Positions 15,872 through 24,662 of a DNA stretch of 50,380 bases are shown here, piece after piece. The stretch is taken from positions 1 to 50,380 of the forward strand of contig PANC01000002.1 of assembly GCA_002708315.1 (NCBI GenBank), written 5' to 3'. Position numbers and translations under genes: made by a program. The notes under the pieces are model-generated. The model worked only from the letters and a program-made list of their open reading frames with translations, had not been told where the DNA came from and did not search any database. Source of the DNA: Lentimicrobiaceae bacterium (GTDB lineage: Bacteria > Bacteroidota > Bacteroidia > Bacteroidales > F082). Every line of letters begins with the position of its first letter. The stretch's first letter is position 1.

Positions 15872-16402
15872 ATGGATAATTTTAAGGACTACTTTTATTT
15901 GGGTAAAGTTATTAAGCAGCATGGGTACTCTGGAAATTTATCCATCTATTTTGACACTGACGACCCAGAGGAGTATCTTAATATTGATATGGTTTTCATA
16001 AATATTTCTGGAAACCTTGTACCCTATTTTATTACTGAACTTAGCTTACTTAATAACAAAGCTGTTGTTAGGTTTGCTGAGGTTACTAATGAAAAGTTAG
16101 CAAGTGAATTAGTTGATAAAGAAATATATTTGCCATTGGAACTATTACCTATCTTAAGCGGTAATAAATTTTATTATCACGAAGTTCCCGGGATGATGGT
16201 TGAAGACAAAGAGTTTGGTAAAATTGGAAAAGTTAAAGCTGTGCTTGAATATCCAAATCAAGCAGTACTGCAAGTTTTCCATGATAAAAAGGAAGTATTA
16301 ATTCCCATAAATGATCAGGTTATAGATACGTTTAATAGAGAAGATAATACAATTACGGTTACCACTCCCGAGGGATTATTGGATATATACTTATCAAATT
16401 AG
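15872..16402 (+). CDS. rimM: Ribosome maturation factor RimM
   Basis: RimM binds ribosomal protein S19 and the 16S rRNA 3' domain head during 30S assembly. The 176 residues start with the family N-terminus YFYLGKVIKQHGYSGNLSIYF (about 6-26; G-K-x-x-x-x-H-G), a first beta-barrel, then the PRC-barrel half. Family hallmarks in that half are YYHEVPGMMVED, IGKVKAVLEYPNQAVLQV and VLIPINDQVIDTFN. Length is typical. The frame continues upstream to an ATG at 15824, but a TAGTTTTG promoter element lies between the two, so I use 15872. The next gene begins two bases after the stop, so the two are likely translationally coupled. Confidence 0.92.
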   Translation: MDNFKDYFYLGKVIKQHGYSGNLSIYFDTDDPEEYLNIDMVFINISGNLVPYFITELSLLNNKAVVRFAEVTNEKLASELVDKEIYLPLELLPILSGNKFYYHEVPGMMVEDKEFGKIGKVKAVLEYPNQAVLQVFHDKKEVLIPINDQVIDTFNREDNTITVTTPEGLLDIYLSN

Positions 16403-16404
16403 CT

Positions 16405-17112
16405 TTGAAACCATTTAACTTTAAGCAATTTAGTTTAAATCATCATAATTCAACCATGAAAGTTGGAACTGATGCGATTTTATTGGGGGTATGGTGTACT
16501 GTTTTTGACAATGAAAAAGTACTTGATATTGGCACAGGTTCGGGAGTAATTGCAATGATTATAGCATCTCGGTCCAATTGTTATGTTGATGCAATTGAGA
16601 TTGATAAAGACTCTTGTTATGAAGCACAAGAAAACTTCAATAATTCTGATTTTAATGATCGTCTTAATATAATTAATGAAGATTTCAATATCTACAGGAA
16701 GAAAAAATCCAAGGATTATGACTTGATTATTTCAAACCCTCCTTTTTTTTCAAATGACCTTCTACCTGCAGATGCTTCACGATTGAAATCAAGGCATACA
16801 ATAATGTTAAACCATGATGATATACTATTGGGAATATCAAACATACTAAAGTATAGAGGTAGGTTTTGTGTTGTTATACCCAGAAGTACAGAAGAAAAGT
16901 TCATAAATACAGCTCACAATTATGGTTTAAACTTGGTTCGCAAACAATACATTATTCCAAAGCAGGGTAAAATTGCAAATAGAGTTAATTTGGAATTTAT
17001 CCATGGGAAAACTAATAAAATAGAACTGGAAACAATCACTTTACGAGATGATAAAAACAATCATTCCGAACAGTACAAAAGATACATTAAGAATTATCTA
17101 TTAAATATATAA
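16405..17112 (+). CDS. trmN6: tRNA1(Val) A37 N6-methyltransferase (TrmN6/YfiC-like)
   Basis: This SAM-dependent enzyme methylates N6 of adenine 37 in tRNA-Val1. The 235 residues begin FNFKQFSLNHHNSTMKVGTD (about 4-23), matching the TrmN6 N-terminus. They have the SAM motif VLDIGTGSGVIAMI (about 40-53) and the N6-adenine methylase catalytic motif NPPF followed by FSNDL. The start codon is a TTG at 16405, two bases after the rimM stop; the first in-frame ATG (Met18) would cut into the conserved N-terminus, so TTG is preferred. Coupling to rimM puts two ribosome/tRNA maturation functions in one transcript. It converges with the channel gene with only two bases between the stops. Confidence 0.88.
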   Translation: MKPFNFKQFSLNHHNSTMKVGTDAILLGVWCTVFDNEKVLDIGTGSGVIAMIIASRSNCYVDAIEIDKDSCYEAQENFNNSDFNDRLNIINEDFNIYRKKKSKDYDLIISNPPFFSNDLLPADASRLKSRHTIMLNHDDILLGISNILKYRGRFCVVIPRSTEEKFINTAHNYGLNLVRKQYIIPKQGKIANRVNLEFIHGKTNKIELETITLRDDKNNHSEQYKRYIKNYLLNI

Positions 17113-17114
17113 TT

Positions 17115-17768
17115 CTAGTTGGTTTGTTTTTTACCAGTCATGTATTTACTCACAATCATTGCAATAATAACCGTAAGATAAATTTGCCCCAATACACCCA
17201 TTAAAATACTTACAGACCTAGCAGGAACACTAAGTGGTATTATCTCGCCATACCCTATGGTTGTTAGCGTAATAAAACTATAATATATTAATGAGCTAAA
17301 ACGGTCATTTCCATCGGAAATACTTATTGCTCCTGGATTATATGAAAGTAACAATGTATTCAGTAATACACCAATTATTCCTATTACAAGATATCCGCAT
17401 ATTGCGTGTATAACAACTGTAATATCAACGTTTTTACTTGCGGCAATATCCTTAATCAATATTATAGCTACAATTATAAATGTGATTGCACTAATAATAA
17501 ATACTGCTAGCATTACAATCTTCTGTTGCGCAAAAATGGATATTATATTGGCGATTATGGATATTATAACCATTAGAGAAAGTAATTTATTGTTTCGCCT
17601 AATAATCGAAAAAATGGATATGAGAACTGTTGAATATGCAGTGGTTACAAAAACATTATGCATATACTCATTGTCTATAATTGGAAATACAAATACAAAT
17701 GCAAATATTGCTAGTAAGAGTAAAACTCCATTATCAATACCAAAAACTTTTCTCCTTATTGATTCCAT
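17115..17768 (-). CDS. Two-pore-helix-type potassium channel (ion channel family)
   Basis: The 217-residue protein has about six hydrophobic segments. The last pair flanks a pore loop with the selectivity filter TIGYG in the sequence YYSFITLTTIGYGEIIPLSV (about 166-185). The filter is that of K+ channels. The first four helices are not rich in regularly spaced arginines, so voltage sensing is not suggested. There is no cytoplasmic RCK/TrkA-N domain after the last helix; the C-terminus is only about ten residues. Regulation by ligand is therefore not visible. It is probably monocistronic, with a TATATTTG element 26 bases upstream. Confidence 0.85.
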   Translation of the reverse strand: MESIRRKVFGIDNGVLLLLAIFAFVFVFPIIDNEYMHNVFVTTAYSTVLISIFSIIRRNNKLLSLMVIISIIANIISIFAQQKIVMLAVFIISAITFIIVAIILIKDIAASKNVDITVVIHAICGYLVIGIIGVLLNTLLLSYNPGAISISDGNDRFSSLIYYSFITLTTIGYGEIIPLSVPARSVSILMGVLGQIYLTVIIAMIVSKYMTGKKQTN

Positions 17769-17794
17769 TATTTTATTAATTTGATCTTATAAAA

Positions 17795-17802
17795 CAAATA
17801 TA
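17795..17802 (-). promoter_or_regulatory. -7 promoter element for the channel gene
   Basis: The minus strand reads TATATTTG, an exact TAnnTTTG match, 26 bases before the ATG at 17768. Confidence 0.5.
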
Positions 17803-17834
17803 GGCATAACTTTTAATAACTAATTACATAAAAT

Positions 17835-17867
17835 TTTGATTTTAATTATTCAATTATCATATTTTTG
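17835..17867 (+). promoter_or_regulatory. Promoter (-33 and -7) for the MmgE/PrpD gene
   Basis: A TTTG at 17835-17838 and TATTTTTG at 17860-17867 are separated by 21 bases, fitting the Bacteroidota TTTG-N(about 19-21)-TAnnTTTG pattern. The -7 box is 47 bases before the ATG at 17915. This is the best two-part promoter I could find in the window. Confidence 0.6.
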
Positions 17868-17914
17868 ATATTTAAAATCCTAGAAATCTAAAATCATTTA
17901 ATCACAAATTTATA

Positions 17915-19357
17915 ATGAAACAAATGAAAAAATCTATTGCTAGACAAATTGCTGAATTTTCGGATCAACTTAAATTTGAAGATCTACCAGAAGAGGTGAT
18001 TAATGAAGTAAAACGATATATGTATGATTCTGTGGGTTGTGCCTATGGAGGTTATCACACAAAAGATTTGAATATTATAAGAGATATATATAAGGAGATG
18101 GGAGGAAAGGGTGAAGCAACTGTGTTAGGTTTTGGAGATAAACTGCCCGCTGTTAATACTACTCTTATCAATTCACTCATGGTTAGAGCTCTTGATTTTA
18201 ATGATATTTATTGGAAGGATGATCCATCACATCCATCGGACATAATACCTGCTGCATGGGCAGTAGGAGAGCTAGTTAATGCTAATATGAAAGATGTAAT
18301 CGTAGCAATTGTTTTGGCATATGAATTTGAACAACGTCTTTGTTTGTTCGCAAAACCTGGAATACGGGAAAGAAAATGGCACCATGCCACATTAACCCAG
18401 TTTGTTTCTCCTGTAGTAGCAGGTAAATTACTAGGGTTGAGCGTGGATGAGATGGTTAACGCAATTGGCATAAGTGGATGCCATAACCATACAATCGGAT
18501 GCCCTACTGCTGGCAAACTTACAATGATGAAAAACACCGTTGACCCAATGGCTGTGCAATCTGGCGTTTTTGCGGCTCTTATGGCTAAGAAAGGTTACTC
18601 TGGAACAGAACGTGTTTTTGAAGGAAAAGAAGGGTTTATGGATGCATTTATTGGTTGGGATGCAAAAACAGAATCGATGAAGCCTACAGATATGGAAGGC
18701 AGAGATGGTATTTCATCATGGGCATGGGATATTGAAGCTCTTGTGGGAGGATTAGGTGAAAGCTATAAGATTATGGAGTGTGGTATGAAGGCATTTCCAA
18801 CGGAGGCACTTACTCATACCCACCTATCATGCTTGTTGAAAGCCATGATAAGCAATGATCTTGAATATTCAGATATTAAGGAAGTTAAGGTTACATGCTT
18901 TGCACAAGCCTATGATATTTTATTTGATCCAACAAAGTACAGACCGGAATCAAGGGAAACAGCAGACCATTCGCTACCATATTGTATGGCAGCAGCAATG
19001 GTAGATAAAAAAATTACCACAGAATCATTCTCTGATGAGAAACTTAATGATCCTCGTATTTTTGAAGTTATTGATAAAATTAAAGGTGAGCCTTCACAGG
19101 AATTTGAAAAAATGTTTCCTGCCAAACAACCCTCCCGTGTTGTTGTAACAACAAACGATGGTAAAACATATGAGGAATATTTGGAATATCCAAAGGGTGA
19201 TCCGAGAGAACCAATGTCCATGGAAGATTTAGAAAATAAATTCAACTCATTAGCGGGAGATAAATTCGATGCCACAACAAAGACACAAATAAAAGAAACT
19301 ATTTTTAACTGCGAAGAAATGAGCGCCAGGAAATTTATGGAATCACTTAATGTATAA
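17915..19357 (+). CDS. MmgE/PrpD family protein (2-methylcitrate dehydratase-like)
   Basis: The 480 residues match the MmgE/PrpD family from the N-terminal helical part (LPEEVINEVKRYMYDSVGCAYGG) through ALDFNDIYWKDDPSHPSDIIPAA to a C-terminal region with DHSLPYCMAAAMVD. PrpD dehydrates 2-methylcitrate in the methylcitrate cycle of propionate breakdown; other members include cis-aconitate decarboxylase and iminodisuccinate epimerase. The conserved DxxPSHP-type loop and the DHSLPY motif are present, so an active enzyme is likely. There is no prpB, prpC or acnD in the window, so the substrate is open. The gene is a single unit with its own promoter and a likely terminator. A second ATG at 17924 could be the start. 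Confidence 0.88.
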   Translation: MKQMKKSIARQIAEFSDQLKFEDLPEEVINEVKRYMYDSVGCAYGGYHTKDLNIIRDIYKEMGGKGEATVLGFGDKLPAVNTTLINSLMVRALDFNDIYWKDDPSHPSDIIPAAWAVGELVNANMKDVIVAIVLAYEFEQRLCLFAKPGIRERKWHHATLTQFVSPVVAGKLLGLSVDEMVNAIGISGCHNHTIGCPTAGKLTMMKNTVDPMAVQSGVFAALMAKKGYSGTERVFEGKEGFMDAFIGWDAKTESMKPTDMEGRDGISSWAWDIEALVGGLGESYKIMECGMKAFPTEALTHTHLSCLLKAMISNDLEYSDIKEVKVTCFAQAYDILFDPTKYRPESRETADHSLPYCMAAAMVDKKITTESFSDEKLNDPRIFEVIDKIKGEPSQEFEKMFPAKQPSRVVVTTNDGKTYEEYLEYPKGDPREPMSMEDLENKFNSLAGDKFDATTKTQIKETIFNCEEMSARKFMESLNV

Positions 19358-19440
19358 AATAAAGGCTAGATTTATATACTGCTGTATTCACTTAAGTAAT
19401 TACTAATAAAATTATTATAGTTAATATAATTATTACAATT

Positions 19441-19477
19441 AATGGATATTTTCTTTACTGAATTTATCCATTTTTGG
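19441..19477 (+). terminator. Probable terminator of the MmgE/PrpD gene
   Basis: AATGGATA (19441-19448) pairs with TATCCATT (19465-19472) around a 16-base loop, and is followed by further T residues. The stem is AT-rich and the loop long, so efficiency is uncertain. It lies between the convergent MmgE/PrpD and lipoprotein genes. Confidence 0.4.
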
Positions 19478-19486
19478 TTTTTGATA

Positions 19487-20065
19487 TTATGGTTTAATTG
19501 TTATAAAACTAGGATATTCCTTAATTGACCCACCTGATTTATATAAAGGTTTAACTTTTATTTTAACTTCCAACCTTTTAAGTTTTTCCTGATTTTCCAT
19601 ATCAGATATCAGATCAAAAATTGCATCCAAGTCTTCTGATTTCAGAAGCTTACTAATATCAAAATTAGTATTTACAGTGAAGTGAACCTCTTCTCCGGGT
19701 AATACCTCTATATAGTCAAGTAACTCTCCCTTACCATACTGTACCCCCTTAATAAATAATTGCCAATAAAGGCCATTTATTGCAGCCTTTTCTTTACCAT
19801 TATTAGTTGCACTTATGCTAACGGAAGCAATTGCATCCAGTTCACCTATAATTATCTTTTGACCTAGTCCGAACATTTCTGTCAAACCAATATCGTTTAT
19901 GTTCTCAACCTCGGAGAAGTCATAGCCCCCAAGTTCTATTATCCTTGAATTATTAATTATAAAGTAACAACTAGCAAATTCTTTTGCTTCGTTAAACTGG
20001 CTAAATATTTTGCAAGAAGAAAGGAATAAAACTAGGATAAATGAGTATGATATTAGTCGCTTCAT
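19487..20065 (-). CDS. LEA-type-2-like lipoprotein
   Basis: The 192-residue product starts with a lipoprotein signal peptide ending LFLSSC (Cys18). The mature part resembles the LEA14/WHy (water stress and hypersensitive response) immunoglobulin-like fold. It has a single beta-sandwich with IGLTEMFGLGQKIIIGELDAIASVSISATNNGKEKAAINGLYW, where a short strand pair carries Asn-Asn-x-x-Lys, and the pattern of inserted Ile/Val strands to the end (VKIKVKPLYKSGG). Bacterial members are of unknown function and probably bind membranes or proteins. It lies 39 bases downstream of typA and is probably read from the same promoter. The family assignment is by fold pattern, so moderate. Confidence 0.65.
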   Translation of the reverse strand: MKRLISYSFILVLFLSSCKIFSQFNEAKEFASCYFIINNSRIIELGGYDFSEVENINDIGLTEMFGLGQKIIIGELDAIASVSISATNNGKEKAAINGLYWQLFIKGVQYGKGELLDYIEVLPGEEVHFTVNTNFDISKLLKSEDLDAIFDLISDMENQEKLKRLEVKIKVKPLYKSGGSIKEYPSFITIKP

Positions 20066-20104
20066 TTTAATAACATTAATTTTTAGCCCATTAAGGGCTT
20101 AAAA

Positions 20105-21907
20105 CTACATTTTGGCACTTCTCTTCCTATCATGTTCGTTTAACAGAATTTTTCTTAACCGTAATGACCTAGGTGTTATTTCCAAGTACTCATCGCCCCT
20201 TATTATCTCCATGTATTCCTCGAGAGAAAATCGGACTGGAGGTGGTATTAAAACCTTATCATCTGATCCAGAAGACCTCATATTAGTAAGTTTCTTGGTT
20301 TTGTTAACATTAACCACAAGATCACCATCACGGCTATTCTCACCTATAACTTGACCTGCGTATACCTCCACATTTGTATCGATATAAAACTTACCCCTAT
20401 CAATGAGTTTGAAAATTGCATATGGGATAGCAGTGCCCGTTTCCATGGATATTAAAGCCCCGTTATTTCGTGTTTTAATTTCACCTTTCCATGGTTCAAA
20501 TGAATCAAATCTGTGAGCAATTATTGCCTCTCCTTCAGTTGCTGTTAAAATAGTATTTCTCAAGCCTATAATACCACGTGATGGAATGCTAAACTCCAGA
20601 ATCATTCTATCATTCTTAGGTTCCATATTTAAAAAGTTTCCCTTACGCAGAGTAACTATGTCAATAACTTTTCCGGAAAAATCTTCTGGAACTAAAACTG
20701 TTAAGCTTTCAATAGGTTCGTTTTTAACCCCATCAATATTTTTTATTATTACTCTGGGTTGACCCAATTGAAATTCGTAACCTTCTCTGCGCATTGTCTC
20801 AACAAGTATGGATAAATGCAATATTCCTCTACCAAATACCTGATATGAATCTGCTGAGTCTGTTTCCTCAACCCTAAGTGCCAAGTTTTTTTCAGTTTCC
20901 AACAAAAGTCTATCACGCAAATGCCTTGATGTAACATACTTACCTTCTTTACCAAAAAATGGTGAATTATTGATTGTAAAAACCATGCTCATTGTTGGCT
21001 CATCAATATTAATTGCAGGTAACCCTTCTGGATCCTCAAAATCAGCAACGGTATCACCAATTTCAAAATCTTCAAGGCCCATAATTGCAATTATATCTCC
21101 GGCATTTACATCTTCCTTACATTTCTCTTTTCCAAGTCCTTCAAAAAGATACAATTCCTTAATCTTCTGTTTAATAACACTTCCATCTCGTTTAACTAGA
21201 GAAATATTCATGCCCATCCTTAAGGTTCCTCGTTGAAGCTTACCAACGGCAATCCTACCAACATATGAAGAATAATCTAATGATGTAATTTGCATTTGAG
21301 GAGTTCCTTCTTTAAATTCTGCTGGGGGTATATGTTCAATTATCTGATCCAGAAGATAAACTACATTATCTGTAGGTTTTGTATGATCATGAGACATCCA
21401 GCCCTCCTTGGAAGAGCCATAGACAACAGGAAAGTCAAGTTGATCCTCAGAAGCACCCAAATTAAACATAAGGTCAAATACAGATTCATAAACCTCCTCC
21501 GGACGACAATTTGGCTTATCAACTTTGTTAATAACAACAATTGGTTTCAAACCCAAATCAACAGCTTTTTGCAAAACAAACCTTGTTTGAGGCATAGGCC
21601 CTTCAAACGCATCAACCAATAGAATTACTCCATCTGCCATATTTAATACGCGCTCAACTTCACCACCAAAATCGGAGTGACCAGGTGTATCTATAATGTT
21701 TATTTTTACTTCTTTGTACCTAACTGAAACATTCTTGGAGAGAATTGTAATACCCCTCTCCTTCTCAAGATCATTGCTGTCAAGTATTAGTTCTCCTACC
21801 TCCTGATTTTCTCTAAAAAGCTGTACTTGATGTAACATTCTGTCAACAAGAGTGGTTTTGCCATGATCAACGTGGGCAATTATAGCTATATTCCTGATAT
21901 TCTGCAT
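20105..21907 (-). CDS. typA: Translational GTPase TypA/BipA
   Basis: TypA is a ribosome-binding GTPase of the EF-G/LepA superfamily that supports 50S assembly and growth under stress. The 600 residues begin IRNIAIIAHVDHGKTTL (about 4-20) with the P loop AHVDHGKT. They show switch II DTPGHSDFGGEV, the NKVD guanine motif, domain II with LDYSSYVGRIAVGKLQRG, and the TypA-specific C-terminal domain (SRGIIGLRNTILTATEGEA; ETGTAIPYAIFKL). Length is normal. The promoter element TACTTTTG lies 29 bases before the ATG. Downstream is the LEA-like lipoprotein. Confidence 0.96.
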   Translation of the reverse strand: MQNIRNIAIIAHVDHGKTTLVDRMLHQVQLFRENQEVGELILDSNDLEKERGITILSKNVSVRYKEVKINIIDTPGHSDFGGEVERVLNMADGVILLVDAFEGPMPQTRFVLQKAVDLGLKPIVVINKVDKPNCRPEEVYESVFDLMFNLGASEDQLDFPVVYGSSKEGWMSHDHTKPTDNVVYLLDQIIEHIPPAEFKEGTPQMQITSLDYSSYVGRIAVGKLQRGTLRMGMNISLVKRDGSVIKQKIKELYLFEGLGKEKCKEDVNAGDIIAIMGLEDFEIGDTVADFEDPEGLPAINIDEPTMSMVFTINNSPFFGKEGKYVTSRHLRDRLLLETEKNLALRVEETDSADSYQVFGRGILHLSILVETMRREGYEFQLGQPRVIIKNIDGVKNEPIESLTVLVPEDFSGKVIDIVTLRKGNFLNMEPKNDRMILEFSIPSRGIIGLRNTILTATEGEAIIAHRFDSFEPWKGEIKTRNNGALISMETGTAIPYAIFKLIDRGKFYIDTNVEVYAGQVIGENSRDGDLVVNVNKTKKLTNMRSSGSDDKVLIPPPVRFSLEEYMEIIRGDEYLEITPRSLRLRKILLNEHDRKRSAKM

Positions 21908-21936
21908 ATTATTAGTAACATTACGTTTAAGGGCTG

Positions 21937-21944
21937 CAAAAGTA
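21937..21944 (-). promoter_or_regulatory. -7 promoter element for typA
   Basis: The minus strand reads TACTTTTG, an exact TAnnTTTG match, 29 bases before the typA ATG. The palindrome at 21958-21975 lies in its upstream part. Confidence 0.55.
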
Positions 21945-21953
21945 ATTAACTTT

Positions 21954-21975
21954 TTAAAAGTATTTGTTAATACTT
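21954..21975 (-). terminator. Palindrome, weak terminator of the hydrolase or operator of typA
   Basis: AAGTATT (21958-21964) and AATACTT (21969-21975) form a perfect 7-base stem with a 4-base loop. On the minus strand it is followed by a few T, so it could end transcription from the hydrolase whose stop is at 22026. Its position just upstream of the typA -7 box also fits an operator. The stem is AT-rich. Confidence 0.35.
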
Positions 21976-22025
21976 CAAAAGATTAATCTTAAATGTCATA
22001 GATTTTTAATAATACTATGGAATTA

Positions 22026-22817
22026 TCATCCAATAAAATTTTTAACTTCATCCAAGAAGATATCAGGTTTATCCATATGAATAGAATGACCAGAACCTTC
22101 AATGATTACTTCGGTACAAAATGGTATCGAATTAAACATATCTCGTGTATCATTGGGAGTGAATAAAAGGTCATCCCCTGCCTTTAGTACTAGCGTTTCT
22201 AGTTTTATTTTATTTAGCTCAGAAACCATATCTAACTGGATTATTGATTCCACCTGATTTTCAAAGGATCTTATACTTTGTGGGTACCTGTAATTAAGAG
22301 CCATACTAACCGCCTGATCAACTAAGTCAGTATTTTCAAAAAATGATGGAGAAAATATCCAATAAAACATGTACCTAATCCATAGTTCTTCTTTTATTCC
22401 TGATTTTATATACGCTACCATATCTCTAAACAAGTAAACATTTCTTTTGTTAATCTTTGCTGATGTGGCAACAAGAATTAATTTATTTAACATTTCAGGA
22501 TAATTAATTGCAAGATCAATTGCTATCATTCCTCCCATGGAATGGCCAATAATACTAACTTTAGTAAGATTTAATTCCGCAATCAATTTGCGAGTGCAAT
22601 CAGCCATTAAACCTATTGAAATACCTTCATTGTCGTGATCAGACCTCCCAACTCCAATATTATCAAATACAATAACTCTATAGTTTTTTGATAATGGTAC
22701 TATTATTTGTAACCAACTTGATGAATCCGAGCCAAGACCTGCAATAAGTATTATTGGATCGCCTTTGCCATAATCCTGCCAATATATTTTTTTGTTATCA
22801 ATAAAAACAGTAGACAT
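22026..22817 (-). CDS. Alpha/beta hydrolase
   Basis: The 263-residue protein has the alpha/beta-hydrolase fold. The oxyanion region is GLGSDSSSW (27-35), the nucleophile elbow GHSMGG (91-96) has Ser93, a probable acid is Asp215 or Asp216 in KAGDDLLF, and the catalytic His244 is in GSGHSIHMDKP. Similarity is greatest to the enol-lactonase/epoxide-hydrolase-like group, but sequence does not fix the substrate. There is no signal peptide, so it is cytoplasmic. It is the last gene of the minus-strand series from the ABC importer, but 104 bases separate it from the amidohydrolase, so operon membership is uncertain. Release of a bound nutrient, for instance hydrolysis of an imported ester, is a speculation. 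Confidence 0.8.
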   Translation of the reverse strand: MSTVFIDNKKIYWQDYGKGDPIILIAGLGSDSSSWLQIIVPLSKNYRVIVFDNIGVGRSDHDNEGISIGLMADCTRKLIAELNLTKVSIIGHSMGGMIAIDLAINYPEMLNKLILVATSAKINKRNVYLFRDMVAYIKSGIKEELWIRYMFYWIFSPSFFENTDLVDQAVSMALNYRYPQSIRSFENQVESIIQLDMVSELNKIKLETLVLKAGDDLLFTPNDTRDMFNSIPFCTEVIIEGSGHSIHMDKPDIFLDEVKNFIG

Positions 22818-22921
22818 GTTTCTTTCGCAATTTATGTATTAAAAAGATTTATCTTTAATTAATAATTATCATAATCAAACCTTATGTTAACAAGCCACAT
22901 GTATCCATGATTCTAAAATGA

Positions 22922-24604
22922 TTAATAGGCCTTGTAAACATTTATACCATTAATATAAGTTCCTAATACCTTGGCCTTCAATATATCCGATTGCTCTACC
23001 TCCAATAGATCCGTATCCAAAATAACAAAATCAGCCACCTTGCCAGACTCTATAGAACCTTTGGTTTCTTCATCAAAACTTCCCATTGCAGGCCAAATTG
23101 TTATTGAATTGAGAGCATCCTTTCTAGAAAGAGAATTCTCCATTTGAAATCCACCATCAGGATATTCATTTATATCTTGGCGAGCAACACTTGCATAAAA
23201 AGTGCGAATTGGACTAATCCCTTCGATGGGAAAATCAGTACCATTTATAATCCAACCATTGGTTTTCAACAGGTCATTATAAGCATATGCGTATTTTAAT
23301 CTTTCCTTCCCTAGCCTTTCATCTGCCCAATACATATCAGAAGTGCAGTGGGTAGCCTGAACCGAAGGTATTATAGAATATTCTCTGAAATAATTAATGT
23401 CATTTGGGTTAACGACTTGAGCATGTTCAACCCTCCACCTTAGATCATTTTTACCTCTTAGATATTTGGCATATGAATCGAGTACAATTCTATTTCCCGA
23501 ATCGCCAATTGCATGTGTATTTACCTGGAAGTCATTATCCAAAGCCAATATGCATATACTATCCAAGAGCTTTGTTGAGCTAACTTGAGACCCATGAGAA
23601 TGCAATGCATCTGAATATGGCTCTAACAATAATGCTCCTCTTGAACCCAAGGCACCATCAATATATACCTTAATTGATCTTACTGTTAGCTTATCAGAAT
23701 GGTAAGGCCCCTTGTCAATGAAATAATTGAAGTTATCAGAATTGGGGCTAAGCATTGCATAAACCCTAATATTTAGATCATTCTTTTTATGCAACTCATC
23801 TATTAATAGGATATCCTTTTTATCTAATCCTGCATCAGTAACTGAGGTAAGACCCACTGCAAAACAATCTTTCTGGGCTTTTAATAATGCCGCCGTCTTT
23901 TCTTCTGATGTCCAACTAGGGATAACTGATAGCACCTTATCCATTGCATTATCAATCAAAAGTCCAGTTGGCTTATTATCTGCAATAACTATCTCACCTC
24001 CATATATCTTTGTATCCGCTGTTATACCAGCTATTTCTAATGCGGTATTATTTGCAATCAACGCATGTCCGTCTACACGATTTAAAACAACAGGAGTTTC
24101 TGGAAAAGCTTCGTTTAATGCGCTATTGTCAGGGAATTCTTTGATATCCCAATCATTTTGATCCCAGCCTCTACCTAATATCCATTCTGAAGGATATTCT
24201 AAATAATGTTCATTTACCAGATTTATTACTTCATCAAATGAACTTGTTCCCATAAGGTTGGCATATTTTATTTCGGAAATACCATAGCTAAGAAAGTGGC
24301 TATGCCCATCATTAAAACCAGGGTATACAAAACTACCATTGACATCAATTATTTCGGTGGGAGAGTATTTGGATAACATGTCTTTAGAACTTCCCAAATC
24401 AAAAAAAACACCATTCTTTATAACAACACTTTCTACAATATCAAATGAATCGTTAACGGAGTATATCTTGCCATTGGTTATTATGGAATCCACTTTAATA
24501 TTATTATCACATGAAATTATCTGAAATAGAACGATGGTTAATACAAGTATCTTTAGACTTAAATTTATATTTAATATGAACTTGTTTTGAGTTACTATTT
24601 TCAT
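22922..24604 (-). CDS. Lipoprotein amidohydrolase (family 3, YtcJ-like)
   Basis: The 560-residue product has a signal peptide with lipobox ending QIISC (Cys32). It is therefore exported and lipidated, unusual for a metal-dependent hydrolase but known in Bacteroidota. The amidohydrolase barrel begins with the metal-binding GFNDGHSH (97-103, His101 and His103). Further metal or catalytic motifs are NTHAIGDSGNR and VEHAQV in the middle and NGTDFPIEGISP near the C-terminus. A small beta-sandwich that caps the barrel is formed by the N- and C-termini (NGKIYSVNDSFDIVESVVIKNGV). The substrate is not predictable. It follows the ABC ATPase by 58 bases and may be read with it. Confidence 0.85.
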   Translation of the reverse strand: MKIVTQNKFILNINLSLKILVLTIVLFQIISCDNNIKVDSIITNGKIYSVNDSFDIVESVVIKNGVFFDLGSSKDMLSKYSPTEIIDVNGSFVYPGFNDGHSHFLSYGISEIKYANLMGTSSFDEVINLVNEHYLEYPSEWILGRGWDQNDWDIKEFPDNSALNEAFPETPVVLNRVDGHALIANNTALEIAGITADTKIYGGEIVIADNKPTGLLIDNAMDKVLSVIPSWTSEEKTAALLKAQKDCFAVGLTSVTDAGLDKKDILLIDELHKKNDLNIRVYAMLSPNSDNFNYFIDKGPYHSDKLTVRSIKVYIDGALGSRGALLLEPYSDALHSHGSQVSSTKLLDSICILALDNDFQVNTHAIGDSGNRIVLDSYAKYLRGKNDLRWRVEHAQVVNPNDINYFREYSIIPSVQATHCTSDMYWADERLGKERLKYAYAYNDLLKTNGWIINGTDFPIEGISPIRTFYASVARQDINEYPDGGFQMENSLSRKDALNSITIWPAMGSFDEETKGSIESGKVADFVILDTDLLEVEQSDILKAKVLGTYINGINVYKAY

Positions 24605-24662
24605 CCTTCTATTTTTATAAAATAAATTATTTGTAAATCGGCATTAATGATTTAGTTTTCAT

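Noticed and set aside
18208-18537. Minus-strand ORF of 109 codons
   Set aside because: It lies wholly antisense to the MmgE/PrpD gene, which has clear family motifs.
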